64,000 nucleotides of DNA from Clostridium sp. (GCF_016650035.1 NZ_JAENWM010000008.1:1-64000); one strand, 5' to 3'; numbered from the stretch's first letter, positions 10,563 through 19,930 are shown. Notes: generated by a model from the sequence alone, not told the origin. Numbers and translations are program-made.

Positions 10563-12080
10563 CTAAAATTCCTTAATTGAGAATACTTTTTTAAACTCCT
10601 CTATAGCTTCAATAAGCTGCTGTTTTAGTTTATCATCTAACATCTTATTATCCACTATTGCTTTGCCTATTTCTCTATGATGTGTATCCATGTATTCTAA
10701 AAATTCACTCTCAAATCTTATTACTTGGTGTACTGGAATATCCGTAAGATAGTTATTGGTTCCAGCAAAGAAAATCATAACTTGCTTTTCTACTGGCATA
10801 GGCATATATTGATCCTGCTTTAGTAATTCAATTAATCTTTTCCCTTTTTCCAGTCTCCTCTTCGCATCTTTATCAAGATCTGTACCAAATTGGGCAAAAG
10901 CTGCAAGCTCCCTATATTGAGCGAGCTCTAGTCTTAAAGTCCCGGTAACTTGTTTCATAGCTTTTATTTGAGCATTTCCCCCAACTCTTGATACAGATAT
11001 TCCAGCGTTAACAGCAGGTCTTTGCCCCGAATGGAAAAGTTCAGCCTCAAGAAATATTTGCCCATCTGTTATAGAAATAACGTTAGTTGGTATAAACGCC
11101 GTAACATCCCCTGCGAGAGTTTCTATTATAGGAAGAGCAGTTAATGATCCACCACCTAATTTATCTGAAAGTTTTGCCGCTCTTTCAAGTAACCTTGAAT
11201 GAATATAAAATATATCTCCTGGATAAGCCTCTCTACCTGGTGGTCTACGAAGTAATAGCGACATGGCCCTATAAGCAACTGCATGTTTAGATAAGTCATC
11301 ATATACTATTAATACATTCTTACCCTTATGCATAAAGTATTCTCCCATACTACATCCAGCATATGGAGCTACATACTGTAATGGGGCTGAATGAGACGCT
11401 GTGGATGCTACCACTATTGTATAATCTAAAGCTCCCATTTCTGATAATGTGTTAACAATATGTGCAACAGTTGATTGCTTTTGACCAATGGCTACATATA
11501 CACATATGACATCTTTACCCTTTTGATTCAAAATAGTATCTATAGTTAATGCTGTTTTACCTGTTTGCCTATCTCCAATTATAAGTTCTCTTTGCCCTCG
11601 ACCAATTGGTACCATAGAGTCTATTGATTTTATTCCTGTTTGAAGCGGTACGTTAACTGATTGTCTTTCAATAACTCCAGGCGCTTCAACTTCTACTTCC
11701 CTCGTCTCCGTAGTCATTACTGGACCTTTGCCATCTATAGGTACACCTAATGCATTTACAACCCTCCCGAGTAATGCCTCTCCCACAGGAACCTCTACCA
11801 CTTTACCAGTCCTTTTTACAATGTCGCCTTCTTTGATTCCCTTTTCCGGCCCCAAAAGCACACATCCTACATTGTCCTGTTCTAAATTTAGTGCCATCCC
11901 AAAAACTCCATTGGGGAACTCTAACATTTCATTTTCCATACATTCATCTAATCCATACACTCTGGCAATTCCATCACCTATTTGAATTATAGTACCTGAG
12001 TCAACAGTATCGATTTTCTTGTCATATCTTTCTATTTCCTTTTTTATTATAGATGTTATTTCTTCTGGTTTTATGTTCAT
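10563..12080 (-). CDS. atpA: ATP synthase F1 alpha subunit
   Basis: The non-catalytic nucleotide-binding partner of beta. At 505 residues it is full length. It carries the P-loop [10 protein letters not shown] near residue 169 and the alpha-subunit signature [14 protein letters not shown] near 363 with the arginine finger. The N-terminal barrel (about 25-90) contacts delta. The 15-bp gap after atpH fits one polycistronic message. Confidence 0.98.
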   Translation of the reverse strand: MNIKPEEITSIIKKEIERYDKKIDTVDSGTIIQIGDGIARVYGLDECMENEMLEFPNGVFGMALNLEQDNVGCVLLGPEKGIKEGDIVKRTGKVVEVPVGEALLGRVVNALGVPIDGKGPVMTTETREVEVEAPGVIERQSVNVPLQTGIKSIDSMVPIGRGQRELIIGDRQTGKTALTIDTILNQKGKDVICVYVAIGQKQSTVAHIVNTLSEMGALDYTIVVASTASHSAPLQYVAPYAGCSMGEYFMHKGKNVLIVYDDLSKHAVAYRAMSLLLRRPPGREAYPGDIFYIHSRLLERAAKLSDKLGGGSLTALPIIETLAGDVTAFIPTNVISITDGQIFLEAELFHSGQRPAVNAGISVSRVGGNAQIKAMKQVTGTLRLELAQYRELAAFAQFGTDLDKDAKRRLEKGKRLIELLKQDQYMPMPVEKQVMIFFAGTNNYLTDIPVHQVIRFESEFLEYMDTHHREIGKAIVDNKMLDDKLKQQLIEAIEEFKKVFSIKEF

Positions 12081-12095
12081 AAACTCACCTCTATC

Positions 12096-12629
12096 CTATT
12101 TAGACATTAATTTTTTCATTTCCTCTAATTTGATTTTTAGTGTACCATCAATAACGTCGTCACCGACCCTAATATACACTCCACCTATGATTCTTTTGTC
12201 TATTTTTTCAACAAATATAATGTTCTTATCATAAATATCTATTAATTTTCTTCTGAGGTTTTCTCTTTCAGAATCATTAAGAGGTATTACTGTTTTAACT
12301 TCTACTAGCAATGTATTATTTCGCTCTAAGTGGATCTTTTCCATTTCTTTAAGTTTTTCTTCAGTAAAAAGTATCCTATCTTTTTCTATAAGAATAAGCA
12401 GAAAGGACAAAAGATCTTCGTCAATTTTCCCCTTGAAAATGTTAATAAATATCTTCTTCTTTACAGAAGTACTTACGAATGGCTGTTCGATTAATTTCAT
12501 GAAATTAGCATCATTGTTCATAAGCGAAACAATTTCTCGTAGATCATTTAAATATTCTTCTACTTTCCCTTTTTCCTCAGCCACTGTATATAGTGCTAGT
12601 GCATATCTTTTATCTAAGTATTCATACAT
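12096..12629 (-). CDS. atpH: ATP synthase F1 delta subunit
   Basis: Delta (OSCP-like) links the peripheral stalk to the top of alpha. The 177-residue protein has an N-terminal six-helix domain (about 1-105) beginning YLDKRYALALYTVAEEKGK and the C-terminal family signature IGGVYIRVGDDVIDGTLKIKL near residue 150. Its start lies only one base after the atpF stop, indicating translational coupling. Confidence 0.96.
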   Translation of the reverse strand: MYEYLDKRYALALYTVAEEKGKVEEYLNDLREIVSLMNNDANFMKLIEQPFVSTSVKKKIFINIFKGKIDEDLLSFLLILIEKDRILFTEEKLKEMEKIHLERNNTLLVEVKTVIPLNDSERENLRRKLIDIYDKNIIFVEKIDKRIIGGVYIRVGDDVIDGTLKIKLEEMKKLMSK

Positions 12630-12630
12630 T

Positions 12631-13116
12631 TTAGCTACCTACCTTAAAAATAAAATCCTCAATTAATTTTCTGTGTTCACTTTCACCGATATGCCTGCCA
12701 AGAGCTTTTTCAGACAATACTAAAGATAAATCTATAACTTGCGTTTTGATTTCACTTTTTGCTTTTTCTTGTTCTCTTTCAACTTCAACCCTTGCTCTTT
12801 GAATAATAAGTTCGGCTTCTTGTTTTGCATTTTGAATTAATTCTGCAGATATCTTCTCTGCCTTTTGCTTATATTTTTCAACTATTCCCTTACCTGCTTG
12901 TTTTGCTAACTTTAATTTCTCTTCATTCTCTATTTTTAATCTATTAGCCTCTTCTTTATCACTATTTGCTTTTTCAAAAGAAGAATCTAATTCTTGTTTT
13001 CTTGTTTGTAAAATCTTACCTACTGGTATAAATAGAAAATGTTTAGCAATGAAAAGTAGTAAAATGAAATTTATCATTGCAGCTATAACTTTATCTAATA
13101 CTATCGAAATATCCAT
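12631..13116 (-). CDS. atpF: ATP synthase Fo b subunit
   Basis: The peripheral-stalk subunit. The 161-residue protein has one N-terminal membrane segment (about 8-28) and then a long charged helix rich in Lys, Glu and Ala (about 40-140) that forms the dimeric stalk. It lies between atpE and atpH in the expected order. Confidence 0.95.
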   Translation of the reverse strand: MDISIVLDKVIAAMINFILLLFIAKHFLFIPVGKILQTRKQELDSSFEKANSDKEEANRLKIENEEKLKLAKQAGKGIVEKYKQKAEKISAELIQNAKQEAELIIQRARVEVEREQEKAKSEIKTQVIDLSLVLSEKALGRHIGESEHRKLIEDFIFKVGS

Positions 13117-13194
13117 CTATTAAAATCTCGGTTTATAAAGTTTTTTGCTCTTACTAACCGAGACTTTCACCTACCTTCCTTTTACTATTTCTTT

Positions 13195-13443
13195 TTATCC
13201 TTTTACACCAAATAAAATTAATAATAACGCTATTAAGAAACCATAGATAGCTGTTGCTTCTGATAGTGCACCACCTATAACTAATGCTCTTGTTATTTTA
13301 TCACTTGCTTCTGGTTGTTTTGCAATACTCTCTACAGCCTTTGCTGTGGCATTCCCTGTTCCTATTCCACCACCTATAACCCCTAAAGCTGCTATTCCTG
13401 CTCCTATCGCACACATTCCTGCTACAAATCCTGCTGAATCCAT
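13195..13443 (-). CDS. atpE: ATP synthase Fo c subunit, proton-type
   Basis: The 82-residue proteolipid is two membrane helices with a polar loop (AKQPEASDK, about 41-49). The ion-binding carboxylate is Glu62 in SEATAIYG. The sodium-type signature is missing: the helix-1 Gln (GxGQG) is Thr29 (GIGTG), and the Ser/Thr after the glutamate is Ala63. This points to a proton-coupled ring, by comparison with known sodium-binding c subunits. The glycine-rich helix 1 ([10 protein letters not shown]) is typical. Confidence 0.97.
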   Translation of the reverse strand: MDSAGFVAGMCAIGAGIAALGVIGGGIGTGNATAKAVESIAKQPEASDKITRALVIGGALSEATAIYGFLIALLLILFGVKG

Positions 13444-13466
13444 AATATAATCCTCCTATTCATTTT

Positions 13467-14147
13467 TTATTCTTCTGAAATTATTACAATGTTAATCATT
13501 GTTAACATTATGAATATAACCATTTGTATAGTGCCATCAAATACATCAAAATACATATGTAATGGTATTGGTATTCCTATTTGAGCCACCCAAGCAATGC
13601 CCCCTAATGCTTCATAAACTAGATCCATAATTATAGTTGCAGCAAACATATTGCCAAATAATCTTAGACTTAAAGATACTGGAAGCATAATTCTCTCCAT
13701 TATATTTACAGGAAGCAATATAGGTAATGGTTTTGCATATCCAGTAAAATATTTTTTAAGGCCCGTTTTTTTAATTGTATACCCCTGTATCACTATAAAT
13801 GTAATTAGCCCCATCCCTAGAGTCACACTATAATCTGTAGTAGGCGGCTTTATTCCAAATAGCCCTACCAAGTTCATTGCTAAAAGATAAATTCCTAATG
13901 TACCTATAAACGGAACAAACCCTTTAAAACTTTTACCCATAGTCTCTTCTACTGTTTTTTCCACAAATTCAATAAAAATTTCAACTATCGCTTGTCTTTT
14001 GTCTGGTATTTTTTTGAGATTTTTGTTAATAACTGCTATTAGTAAGCACAGTCCCAAAACTATTACCCATTGCGTTATTAAACTAACTGTAATTTCAAAA
14101 TTGTATCCAAAAATATTTACACTAGGTAATTGTGAAATATCTCCCAC
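13467..14147 (-). CDS. atpB: ATP synthase Fo a subunit
   Basis: The stator membrane subunit with the proton half-channels. It has five to six predicted membrane helices and the essential-arginine motif SLRLFGNMFAA in the penultimate helix region. The start is ambiguous: GTG 14165 overlaps atpI, while GTG 14147 has AAGGGA nine bases upstream and begins four bases after the atpI stop. I prefer 14147 (226 residues). Confidence 0.93.
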   Translation of the reverse strand: MGDISQLPSVNIFGYNFEITVSLITQWVIVLGLCLLIAVINKNLKKIPDKRQAIVEIFIEFVEKTVEETMGKSFKGFVPFIGTLGIYLLAMNLVGLFGIKPPTTDYSVTLGMGLITFIVIQGYTIKKTGLKKYFTGYAKPLPILLPVNIMERIMLPVSLSLRLFGNMFAATIIMDLVYEALGGIAWVAQIGIPIPLHMYFDVFDGTIQMVIFIMLTMINIVIISEE

Positions 14148-14151
14148 GTGC

Positions 14152-14526
14152 TCACTTCCCTTCACACTCTTTAATATTAATTCCGTAAAGTACTAGAGAA
14201 ATAAGCTGTGCACTATATCCTAATATAAACGCAATTATACCAAAATTGTTATAATTAAAAATCATTAAGCCTATTACACACACTATAATCACCCTAAAGG
14301 CAAGTCCAAAAAAAGTAATTAATCCATATTGATTTTTAAATTTATTAAAGATAAAATCAATAGATATTAAATTTAACAACAAATTAATATCTGCTAATAA
14401 GAGTCCTAACAAAAAAAATACTGCATATTTTTTATCAAAAAGATAAATTACAGTAAATCCAAAGAGTGCTATGAAAAAATTAAAAAAGTTAATTTTTTTA
14501 TACATCTGTGTCGACTTAATATTCAA
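14152..14526 (-). CDS. atpI: ATP synthase subunit I
   Basis: A 124-residue membrane protein with four predicted helices, first in the atp operon, as AtpI/Atp1 usually is. AtpI assists c-ring assembly in some bacteria and is often dispensable. Sequence conservation in the family is weak, so position and topology carry this call. A TTG start at 14526 is supported by AAGGGGA eight bases upstream; the first ATG (14505) has no such site. Confidence 0.8.
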   Translation of the reverse strand: MNIKSTQMYKKINFFNFFIALFGFTVIYLFDKKYAVFFLLGLLLADINLLLNLISIDFIFNKFKNQYGLITFFGLAFRVIIVCVIGLMIFNYNNFGIIAFILGYSAQLISLVLYGINIKECEGK

Positions 14527-14562
14527 TTTTTAATTCCCCTTCACTATTTGTTTACATTTTTA

Positions 14563-14590
14563 ATTATAGTCCTCTAATTTTCATAAACAA
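14563..14590 (-). promoter_or_regulatory. Possible sigma-A promoter of the atp operon
   Basis: On the minus strand TTGTTT (14590-14585) and a perfect TATAAT (14568-14563) are separated by 16 bp, upstream of atpI. Confidence 0.4.
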
Positions 14591-15129
14591 AAGTCCAAAT
14601 AAGTCGTTTTTTTAAAGTATATTCTCAAATAAGTTTATTAAATCGTTTAAATCATATGTTTCTTCGGAATTACTCTGTTTTAAGAAGTATTGCTATTTAA
14701 CAGATGATTTATAAAACCGTTATTCATTTATCATAATATTCTGATAACCAATGCTTAAAGTTTAACAAATTTGATTCCCATTGGGTCTGAGTACATTTTA
14801 TTATAAATTGTATATAGTTATACATTTACAAAAATTTTAAAACGTATATATCGCCAGAACTTTTGTTTGTTTATTTAGAACAATTGCAATATTTTTTTTA
14901 AAAAATATCATTTTTTTTATAATTCTTTTCTAATTTAGATTATTTTTATCATAAAGTGATGAAATTATGCATATAATTCTAAATATTTTAGTTCATATAA
15001 GCTTTTAAATACCTCATATGAGGGTAATAAATACAATTAGGCGCCCCTTAGACTGTTAATTCACGTATGATTTTTACTTATAACAAAACCTTCTATTTTA
15101 GACTATTATACTTGTACCCCTACAAACAA

Positions 15130-15166
15130 AAGTGGGTTCAAAAATTTATAATTCTTGAACCCACTT
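15130..15166 (-). terminator. Terminator of wecB
   Basis: A 12-bp perfect stem (15130-15141 with 15155-15166), T-rich on the minus-strand exit side. Confidence 0.8.
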
Positions 15167-15220
15167 AAAAGGTATCTAGCATATACAATAACCTTATTAA
15201 CACAATATTATATATATTTA

Positions 15221-16348
15221 TTAAGATTTCTTATTAAAATAATTCAATAGCGCATCTACTATTTTAGCAGAAGCATTACCATCACCATAAGGATTAATTG
15301 AGTTACTCATGCTATTATACTCATCTAAATTTCTAAGAAGTTTACTAGCCTCACGTACAATCTCTTGTTTATCTGTTCCAACTAGCTTTACAGTACCAGC
15401 CTCCTGAGCCTCTACCCTCTCAGTAACATCTCTAAGCACTAAAACTGGTTTACCTAAATGAGGTGCCTCTTCTTGAATACCACCTGAATCAGTCATAATT
15501 AGATAACATTTTTTCATTAAATTATGCATTTCACTAGTATCTAATGGATTAAGTAAATGTATTCTATTTATACCTTTTAATATTCTATGCACCATATCCT
15601 TCACTACTGGGTTTGGGTGAACTAGATATAATACTTCTACATCACTATTTTCTTTTACTATAACTTTTAAAGCATTACATATATTTTCAATTCCACTTCC
15701 CCAATTTTCTCTTCTATGAGCCGTGACTAATATTATTTTTTTGTTTTGATAGTCAAGTGCATTTAGGTCACAATCTTCAAAAACATAATCGTCTTTGATT
15801 GTATACTTCATAGCATCTATAACTGTATTCCCTGTAACAAAAATTTTGCTCTCATCTACACCCTCTCTTAATAAATTTTCTTTAGAGGTAGTAGTAGGTG
15901 AGAAATGCAAGTCTGTAAGGACTCCAGTTAACTTTCTATTAATTTCTTCTGGGTAAGGATAAAATTTATTATGACTTCTAAGCCCAGCTTCTACATGACC
16001 AATAGGTATTTTTCTATAAAAAGCTGCAAGAGATGCCGCAAAGCTTGTAGTAGTATCTCCATGTACAAGCACTATATCAGGTTTCTCACTCTCTAGAATG
16101 TCCTCTAGTCCTTGTAGTACAGCACAAGTTATCCCTGTTAAACTTTGTTTTGATTTCATTATATTTAAATCGTATTTAGGTACAATATTAAAAATTTCTA
16201 AGACTTGATCTAATATCTCTCTATGCTGAGCAGTAACACATACCGTGCATTGTATCTGAGGAACTTTTTCTAGTTCCTTCACTAAAGGTGCCATTTTTAT
16301 AGCCTCAGGTCTTGTTCCAAATATTACTATAACCTTAATAGTTTCCAC
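15221..16348 (-). CDS. wecB: UDP-N-acetylglucosamine 2-epimerase (non-hydrolysing)
   Basis: The enzyme interconverts UDP-GlcNAc and UDP-ManNAc, feeding linkage-unit or surface polysaccharide synthesis. The 375-residue protein has the family motifs GTRPEAIKMAPL at the N-terminus, a GDTTTSFA segment near 98, HRRENWG near 215 and the UDP-binding TDSGGIQEEAP near 287. GTG start 16348 follows GGAGG by seven bases. It follows the WecA/TagO-type gene closely, so the two probably act in one teichoic-acid or secondary-wall-polymer pathway. An alternative name is mnaA. Confidence 0.94.
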   Translation of the reverse strand: METIKVIVIFGTRPEAIKMAPLVKELEKVPQIQCTVCVTAQHREILDQVLEIFNIVPKYDLNIMKSKQSLTGITCAVLQGLEDILESEKPDIVLVHGDTTTSFAASLAAFYRKIPIGHVEAGLRSHNKFYPYPEEINRKLTGVLTDLHFSPTTTSKENLLREGVDESKIFVTGNTVIDAMKYTIKDDYVFEDCDLNALDYQNKKIILVTAHRRENWGSGIENICNALKVIVKENSDVEVLYLVHPNPVVKDMVHRILKGINRIHLLNPLDTSEMHNLMKKCYLIMTDSGGIQEEAPHLGKPVLVLRDVTERVEAQEAGTVKLVGTDKQEIVREASKLLRNLDEYNSMSNSINPYGDGNASAKIVDALLNYFNKKS

Positions 16349-16386
16349 CAGATACCCTCCTAACTTAATCTTTAATTCTATGTAAT

Positions 16387-17415
16387 TTATTCTCTACGCT
16401 TAAAAATGCCATATTTCCAAGCTGTCAAAACTGATATAAACATTACTAATCCTAATAAAAAATATGCCCTTTGATTACTTATTTGCATTGCTATAATTGC
16501 AATTGCGCCCAAAAGTGCACTTATTAAATACATAATAAAAACCGCTTGTTTTTGGCTCAGTCCCATATTTAAAAGCCTATGGTGTAAATGCCCTTTATCT
16601 GCTTGCATTATAGATTGCCCATTAACTTTTCTTCTAATCATTGCAAAAAGAGTGTCATAAATAGGCAATCCAAAAATTAAAATTGGTACTACAATTACAA
16701 AGACTGTTGCAGATTTGATTGCTCCTTCAATTGAAATAGCAGCTAAAAGAAAGCCCAATAATTGGGAACCCGTGTCTCCCATAAAAATAGAAGCTGGATT
16801 TGAATTATATGGTAAAAACCCTAAAATCGCCCCACTTAATACAGCAGTTAGAAATGCCGCTTCCAATCTTCCATTAATTAAAGAAACTATCATTAAAGTA
16901 ACAGCGGATATAAATGCTATTCCTGCTGCTAAACCGTCTAACCCATCTATTAAATTAAAAGCATTCGTAACACCTACAATCCATATTATCGTTATGGGGA
17001 TTGCAATCCATCCTACACTTAGGTAAGGATATATTTGTTTAAACGGATTAGTTACAATTGATATATTAATTCCTGATTGCAAAAGACATATAGCTGCTAT
17101 AACCTGTATTAAAATCTTATATTTAGGCCTTAAATCTTTAACATCATCTATAACTCCTCCGATAACAATTATAGTTGCTCCTATAATTATACCTGTTTGT
17201 GAGGTGGTTAAAATACCATTATATAAAACGACTCCTAAAACAAAAGCTATATATATAGCAAGCCCTCCCATAACCGGGGTAGGCTTTTTATGAATTCGCC
17301 TTTCATCTTTAGGGCTATCAATGGCATTCACCTTAATTGCTATTTTTTTAACTATAGGAGTACTAATAAAAGAAATTAGCGCTGCAATTATTGCTATAAT
17401 ATAAATATTACTCAT
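16387..17415 (-). CDS. tagO: Undecaprenyl-phosphate GlcNAc-1-phosphate transferase (TagO/WecA type)
   Basis: An integral membrane enzyme that starts glycan assembly on undecaprenyl phosphate. The 342-residue protein has about ten membrane segments. Cytosolic motifs of the MraY/WecA superfamily are visible: RRIHKKPTPVMGG near 39, GGVIDDVKDLRPKYK near 85, the NAFNLIDGLDGLAAG signature near 152, and KGHLHHRLLNMGLS near 272. It lacks the PentP-specific features of MraY and is not in a mur operon, so TagO/WecA is preferred. Confidence 0.9.
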   Translation of the reverse strand: MSNIYIIAIIAALISFISTPIVKKIAIKVNAIDSPKDERRIHKKPTPVMGGLAIYIAFVLGVVLYNGILTTSQTGIIIGATIIVIGGVIDDVKDLRPKYKILIQVIAAICLLQSGINISIVTNPFKQIYPYLSVGWIAIPITIIWIVGVTNAFNLIDGLDGLAAGIAFISAVTLMIVSLINGRLEAAFLTAVLSGAILGFLPYNSNPASIFMGDTGSQLLGFLLAAISIEGAIKSATVFVIVVPILIFGLPIYDTLFAMIRRKVNGQSIMQADKGHLHHRLLNMGLSQKQAVFIMYLISALLGAIAIIAMQISNQRAYFLLGLVMFISVLTAWKYGIFKRRE

Positions 17416-17458
17416 AAAAAACCCTTTCCTTCATAAAAGCATTGTCTTTATTTAATAA

Positions 17459-17947
17459 TTAATATCCGCCATCACCTTGAAGTGAGTCGTCATTTTCTAT
17501 CCACTCTTCTACATATACGATATTGTATTGTGTTTCGTTATCTCTAATTATTACCTTTTCTATACCTGAATTAATTATAAATCTTTTACATAAAGAGCAT
17601 GGGGATGCATTTTGAACTAATTGTCCAGTTTTTACCTCCTTGCCGATTAAGTACAGAGTCGCACCTAACATGTCATTTCTGCGAGCTGATATAATTGCAT
17701 TTTGTTCTGCATGCACCGATCTACAAAGCTCATACCTTGTACCTCTTGGAACTTTTAATTCTTCTCTCCTGCACACCCCTAAATCAGAGCAATTTTTTCT
17801 TCCTCTAGGTGCTCCTGTGTATCCTGTAGAAATAATCTCATCATTCTTCACTATTATAGCTGCAAAATTTCTACGTAAACAAGTTCCTCTATTAGATATA
17901 GTTTCACATATATCCAAATAATAATTATGTTTGTCAATTCTTGACAT
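17459..17947 (-). CDS. comEB: dCMP deaminase (ComEB family)
   Basis: A zinc-dependent deoxycytidylate deaminase making dUMP for thymidylate synthesis. The 162-residue protein has the catalytic HAEQNAI motif near residue 80 and the zinc-ligand motif PCSLCKRF near 118, along with a Cys-containing insertion (CSDLGVCRREE) typical of ComEB/dCMP deaminases. It is the first gene of a run comEB-tagO-wecB. Confidence 0.93.
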   Translation of the reverse strand: MSRIDKHNYYLDICETISNRGTCLRRNFAAIIVKNDEIISTGYTGAPRGRKNCSDLGVCRREELKVPRGTRYELCRSVHAEQNAIISARRNDMLGATLYLIGKEVKTGQLVQNASPCSLCKRFIINSGIEKVIIRDNETQYNIVYVEEWIENDDSLQGDGGY

Positions 17948-18084
17948 AATTATACCTCTTATTAATATATTTTAATTATTTAGATTAAAAACCGAAAACT
18001 ACAAATATAATCTACATAATCAATCAATATTATTTTACACTAAAATAATACTAATTTAAAGTATTTAATAAATTATATACAAAC

Positions 18085-18132
18085 AAAAAAACATATATTA
18101 TACAAAACTAATGCGTTTTGTATAATATATGT
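18085..18132 (-). terminator. Terminator of the ferredoxin-like gene
   Basis: A perfect 18-bp stem (18091-18108 with 18115-18132) and a 6-nt loop, followed on the minus strand by six T residues. Confidence 0.85.
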
Positions 18133-18154
18133 TTTGTATCCTACTAAAACATTC

Positions 18155-18883
18155 TTAAATTATTGCTCCGTTTATACTAATTGTAACCTCTTTATACGGA
18201 ACTATTATTCCAGCTTCTAGCATAGCTGCCTTTACAGAACTAACAATCCCTGCACAACATGGCACTTCCATTCTAACTACAGTAATACTCTTAATATCAT
18301 TATTTTTTAATATTTCAGCAATTTTCTGTTTGTAATAATCATTATCATCAAGCTTTGGACACCCTATAAGTGTTACCTTTCCTTTAATAAACTCATTATG
18401 AAAATTTCCATAAGCATAAGCAGTACAATCTGCGGCAATCAATATATCTGCACCATTTAGAAATCCAGCCTTTGAATTAGCTAATTTCAACTGTACAGGC
18501 CACTGATTTAATTCTGAAGCTACAGATAAACCTGAATCGTTATTTGTTTTAGCAGGTGCTATTTTCGCCTTAAGATTTACATTTCTTTTTATAGACTTTT
18601 CCATAGTACCAGGACACCCACAAGGTAAATCTTGCTTCTTGTTACCTTGTTCCTTCTTTGTTTCAACTGCCACTACGTCATAATCTGCTGCATCTCTTTG
18701 AATTATCTTAATAGCATCTGTAGGGCACTGCGGGAGGCAATCTCCTAGGCCATCACAATACTCATCGCTTATTAATTTGGCCTTACCATTTATTAACTCT
18801 ATGGCACCTTCATGACAACCACTTATGCACAATCCGCAACCATTACATTTATTTTCATCTATACTTATAATATCTCTTTTCAT
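18155..18883 (-). CDS. 4Fe-4S dicluster ferredoxin-like protein
   Basis: A 242-residue cytoplasmic protein. The N-terminus binds two iron-sulphur clusters: CNGCGLCISGC (about 14-24) and a modified CDGLGDCLPQCP (about 43-54), whose first two cysteines are five residues apart. A linker follows, then a C-terminal alpha/beta domain (about 130-242) with GCPKLDD and PCCAG cysteines that could form a further redox site. It diverges from a Cys-rich Crp/Fnr regulator, which probably controls it through the site at 18978-18991. Such pairs occur in clostridia, but the electron partner is not clear from sequence. Confidence 0.85.
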   Translation of the reverse strand: MKRDIISIDENKCNGCGLCISGCHEGAIELINGKAKLISDEYCDGLGDCLPQCPTDAIKIIQRDAADYDVVAVETKKEQGNKKQDLPCGCPGTMEKSIKRNVNLKAKIAPAKTNNDSGLSVASELNQWPVQLKLANSKAGFLNGADILIAADCTAYAYGNFHNEFIKGKVTLIGCPKLDDNDYYKQKIAEILKNNDIKSITVVRMEVPCCAGIVSSVKAAMLEAGIIVPYKEVTISINGAII

Positions 18884-18949
18884 TTTAACTCCTCCTAAAT
18901 TTATATATATATTTTTAAAAATTTAATATCTCATTGACTGTATGTACTA

Positions 18950-18955
18950 AGTATA
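18950..18955 (-). promoter_or_regulatory. Predicted -10 element of the ferredoxin-like gene
   Basis: TATACT on the minus strand with no good -35 element upstream, which suits an activator-dependent promoter. The predicted start is near 18943. Confidence 0.4.
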
Positions 18956-18977
18956 TTAAAATTATTTATGATGGTAT

Positions 18978-18991
18978 GTAACTTATGTTAC
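18978..18991. promoter_or_regulatory. Fnr-like operator between the divergent ferredoxin and Crp/Fnr genes
   Basis: GTAAC-N4-GTTAC is a perfect inverted repeat with the 5-4-5 layout of Crp/Fnr sites. Its centre falls at -41.5 from the start predicted for the ferredoxin gene, the standard class II activation position, and about 34 bases upstream of the regulator's own ATG. Confidence 0.5.
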
Positions 18992-19017
18992 CAAATTTAA
19001 AGTTTAAGGGTGATTTT

Positions 19018-19713
19018 ATGAATAATCTAATAGATAATTTAAAACATTGCATTTTATTTAAAGACTTAACTCCCGAGGAATTAAAAAATTTATTAGCGGA
19101 TATAAACTACTCCATCTACGATAATTGTAAAAACTGCGATGAATGCCGTGGCTGTATAATTGCACTAGAAGGTGATATTTGTAATTCTTTAGGAATTGTA
19201 ATTCGTGGCGAACTAGAAGTACAAAAACATTACGCTAGCGGGAAAGTTGTTACACTTGCCAAATTAAATAAGGGAAAGACCTTTGGTGAAGCAATAGCTT
19301 TTTCTGAGACAAATATATACCCAGCTACTATAGTAAAATCTAAAGGTTCAATTATTCTCTACATTTCAAAAAAAGATATCTTAACTATGTGTAGTGCCTA
19401 TCCTAAAGTATTAAATAATTTTATGCAACTTCTATCAAGTAAAATCCTTTTACTTAATAAAAAAATTAAAGAACTCTCTTTTGAAACCTTAAGACAAAAG
19501 ATATCTAATTACTTACTATCTCAATATGAAATTCAAAATACTTTGGCCCTTGTACTTCCTGTATCTAGAAAAGTTCTTGCTGAGCATCTAGGCGTACAAA
19601 GACCATCTCTTTCAAGAGAACTTATAAATATGAAGGATGACGGATTAATAGATTTCAATAAAAACTTAGTCCAAATAAAAGATCTAGAGGGCATAGAAGA
19701 CATATTGATGTAA
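19018..19713 (+). CDS. Crp/Fnr-family transcription regulator with a cysteine cluster
   Basis: A 231-residue regulator. The cyclic-nucleotide-type barrel (about 15-120) holds GEAIAFSE, a dimer helix follows (about 125-155), and the C-terminal winged helix (about 160-220) has the recognition segment VSRKVLAEHLGVQRPSLSRE. Cysteines at 37, 40, 43, 46 and 55 (CKNCDECRGC) form a CxxCxxCxxC run inside the barrel, a plausible iron-sulphur or metal sensor, though this is inferred. ATG 19018 is preceded by AAGGGTGAT, better than the upstream in-frame start. It diverges from the ferredoxin-like gene, its likely target. Confidence 0.88.
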   Translation: MNNLIDNLKHCILFKDLTPEELKNLLADINYSIYDNCKNCDECRGCIIALEGDICNSLGIVIRGELEVQKHYASGKVVTLAKLNKGKTFGEAIAFSETNIYPATIVKSKGSIILYISKKDILTMCSAYPKVLNNFMQLLSSKILLLNKKIKELSFETLRQKISNYLLSQYEIQNTLALVLPVSRKVLAEHLGVQRPSLSRELINMKDDGLIDFNKNLVQIKDLEGIEDILM

Positions 19714-19763
19714 ATAAATATTTACTATGCTGTGACTTTCTTTTAACAAATATTAAATTTTAC

Positions 19764-19792
19764 TTGATAATTATTATCCATTCATGTATACT
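19764..19792 (+). promoter_or_regulatory. Sigma-A promoter of reverse rubrerythrin
   Basis: TTGATA (19764-19769), 17 bp, TATACT (19787-19792). The first PerR-like box overlaps the -35 region, fitting repression. It implies a leader of about 130 nt. Confidence 0.75.
19766..19778. promoter_or_regulatory. PerR-like operator 1
   Basis: GATAATTATTATC is a perfect odd palindrome matching most of the PerR consensus TTATAATNATTATAA. It overlaps the rubrerythrin -35 element. Confidence 0.6.
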
Positions 19793-19886
19793 CTTTATTA
19801 TAAGGAATATAAGTTTCCTACAAAATCAGTAAATTATATTACTTAATATAATAAACACGAAGTAAATAACAAGGGAGATAACAATT

Positions 19887-19899
19887 AATAATTATTATC
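19887..19899. promoter_or_regulatory. PerR-like operator 2
   Basis: AATAATTATTATC differs by one base from operator 1 and lies 121 bp downstream in the untranslated leader. Confidence 0.45.
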
Positions 19900-19930
19900 T
19901 AGCCCAGAGAACTACGAGGGGGAAATAAAT

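Larger units (their letters stand above)
14527..15220. other. Gene-free region upstream of the ATP synthase operon
   Basis: About 700 AT-rich bases without a convincing reading frame. It contains the probable atp promoter (14563-14590), a perfect 12-bp palindrome CCTCATATGAGG at 15012-15023 and the wecB terminator (15130-15166). I cannot identify a known RNA between 14600 and 15100. Confidence 0.5.

Noticed and set aside
15012-15023. Palindrome CCTCATATGAGG as an operator of wecB or atp
   Set aside because: It lies far from both predicted promoters and is short; no second copy was noticed.
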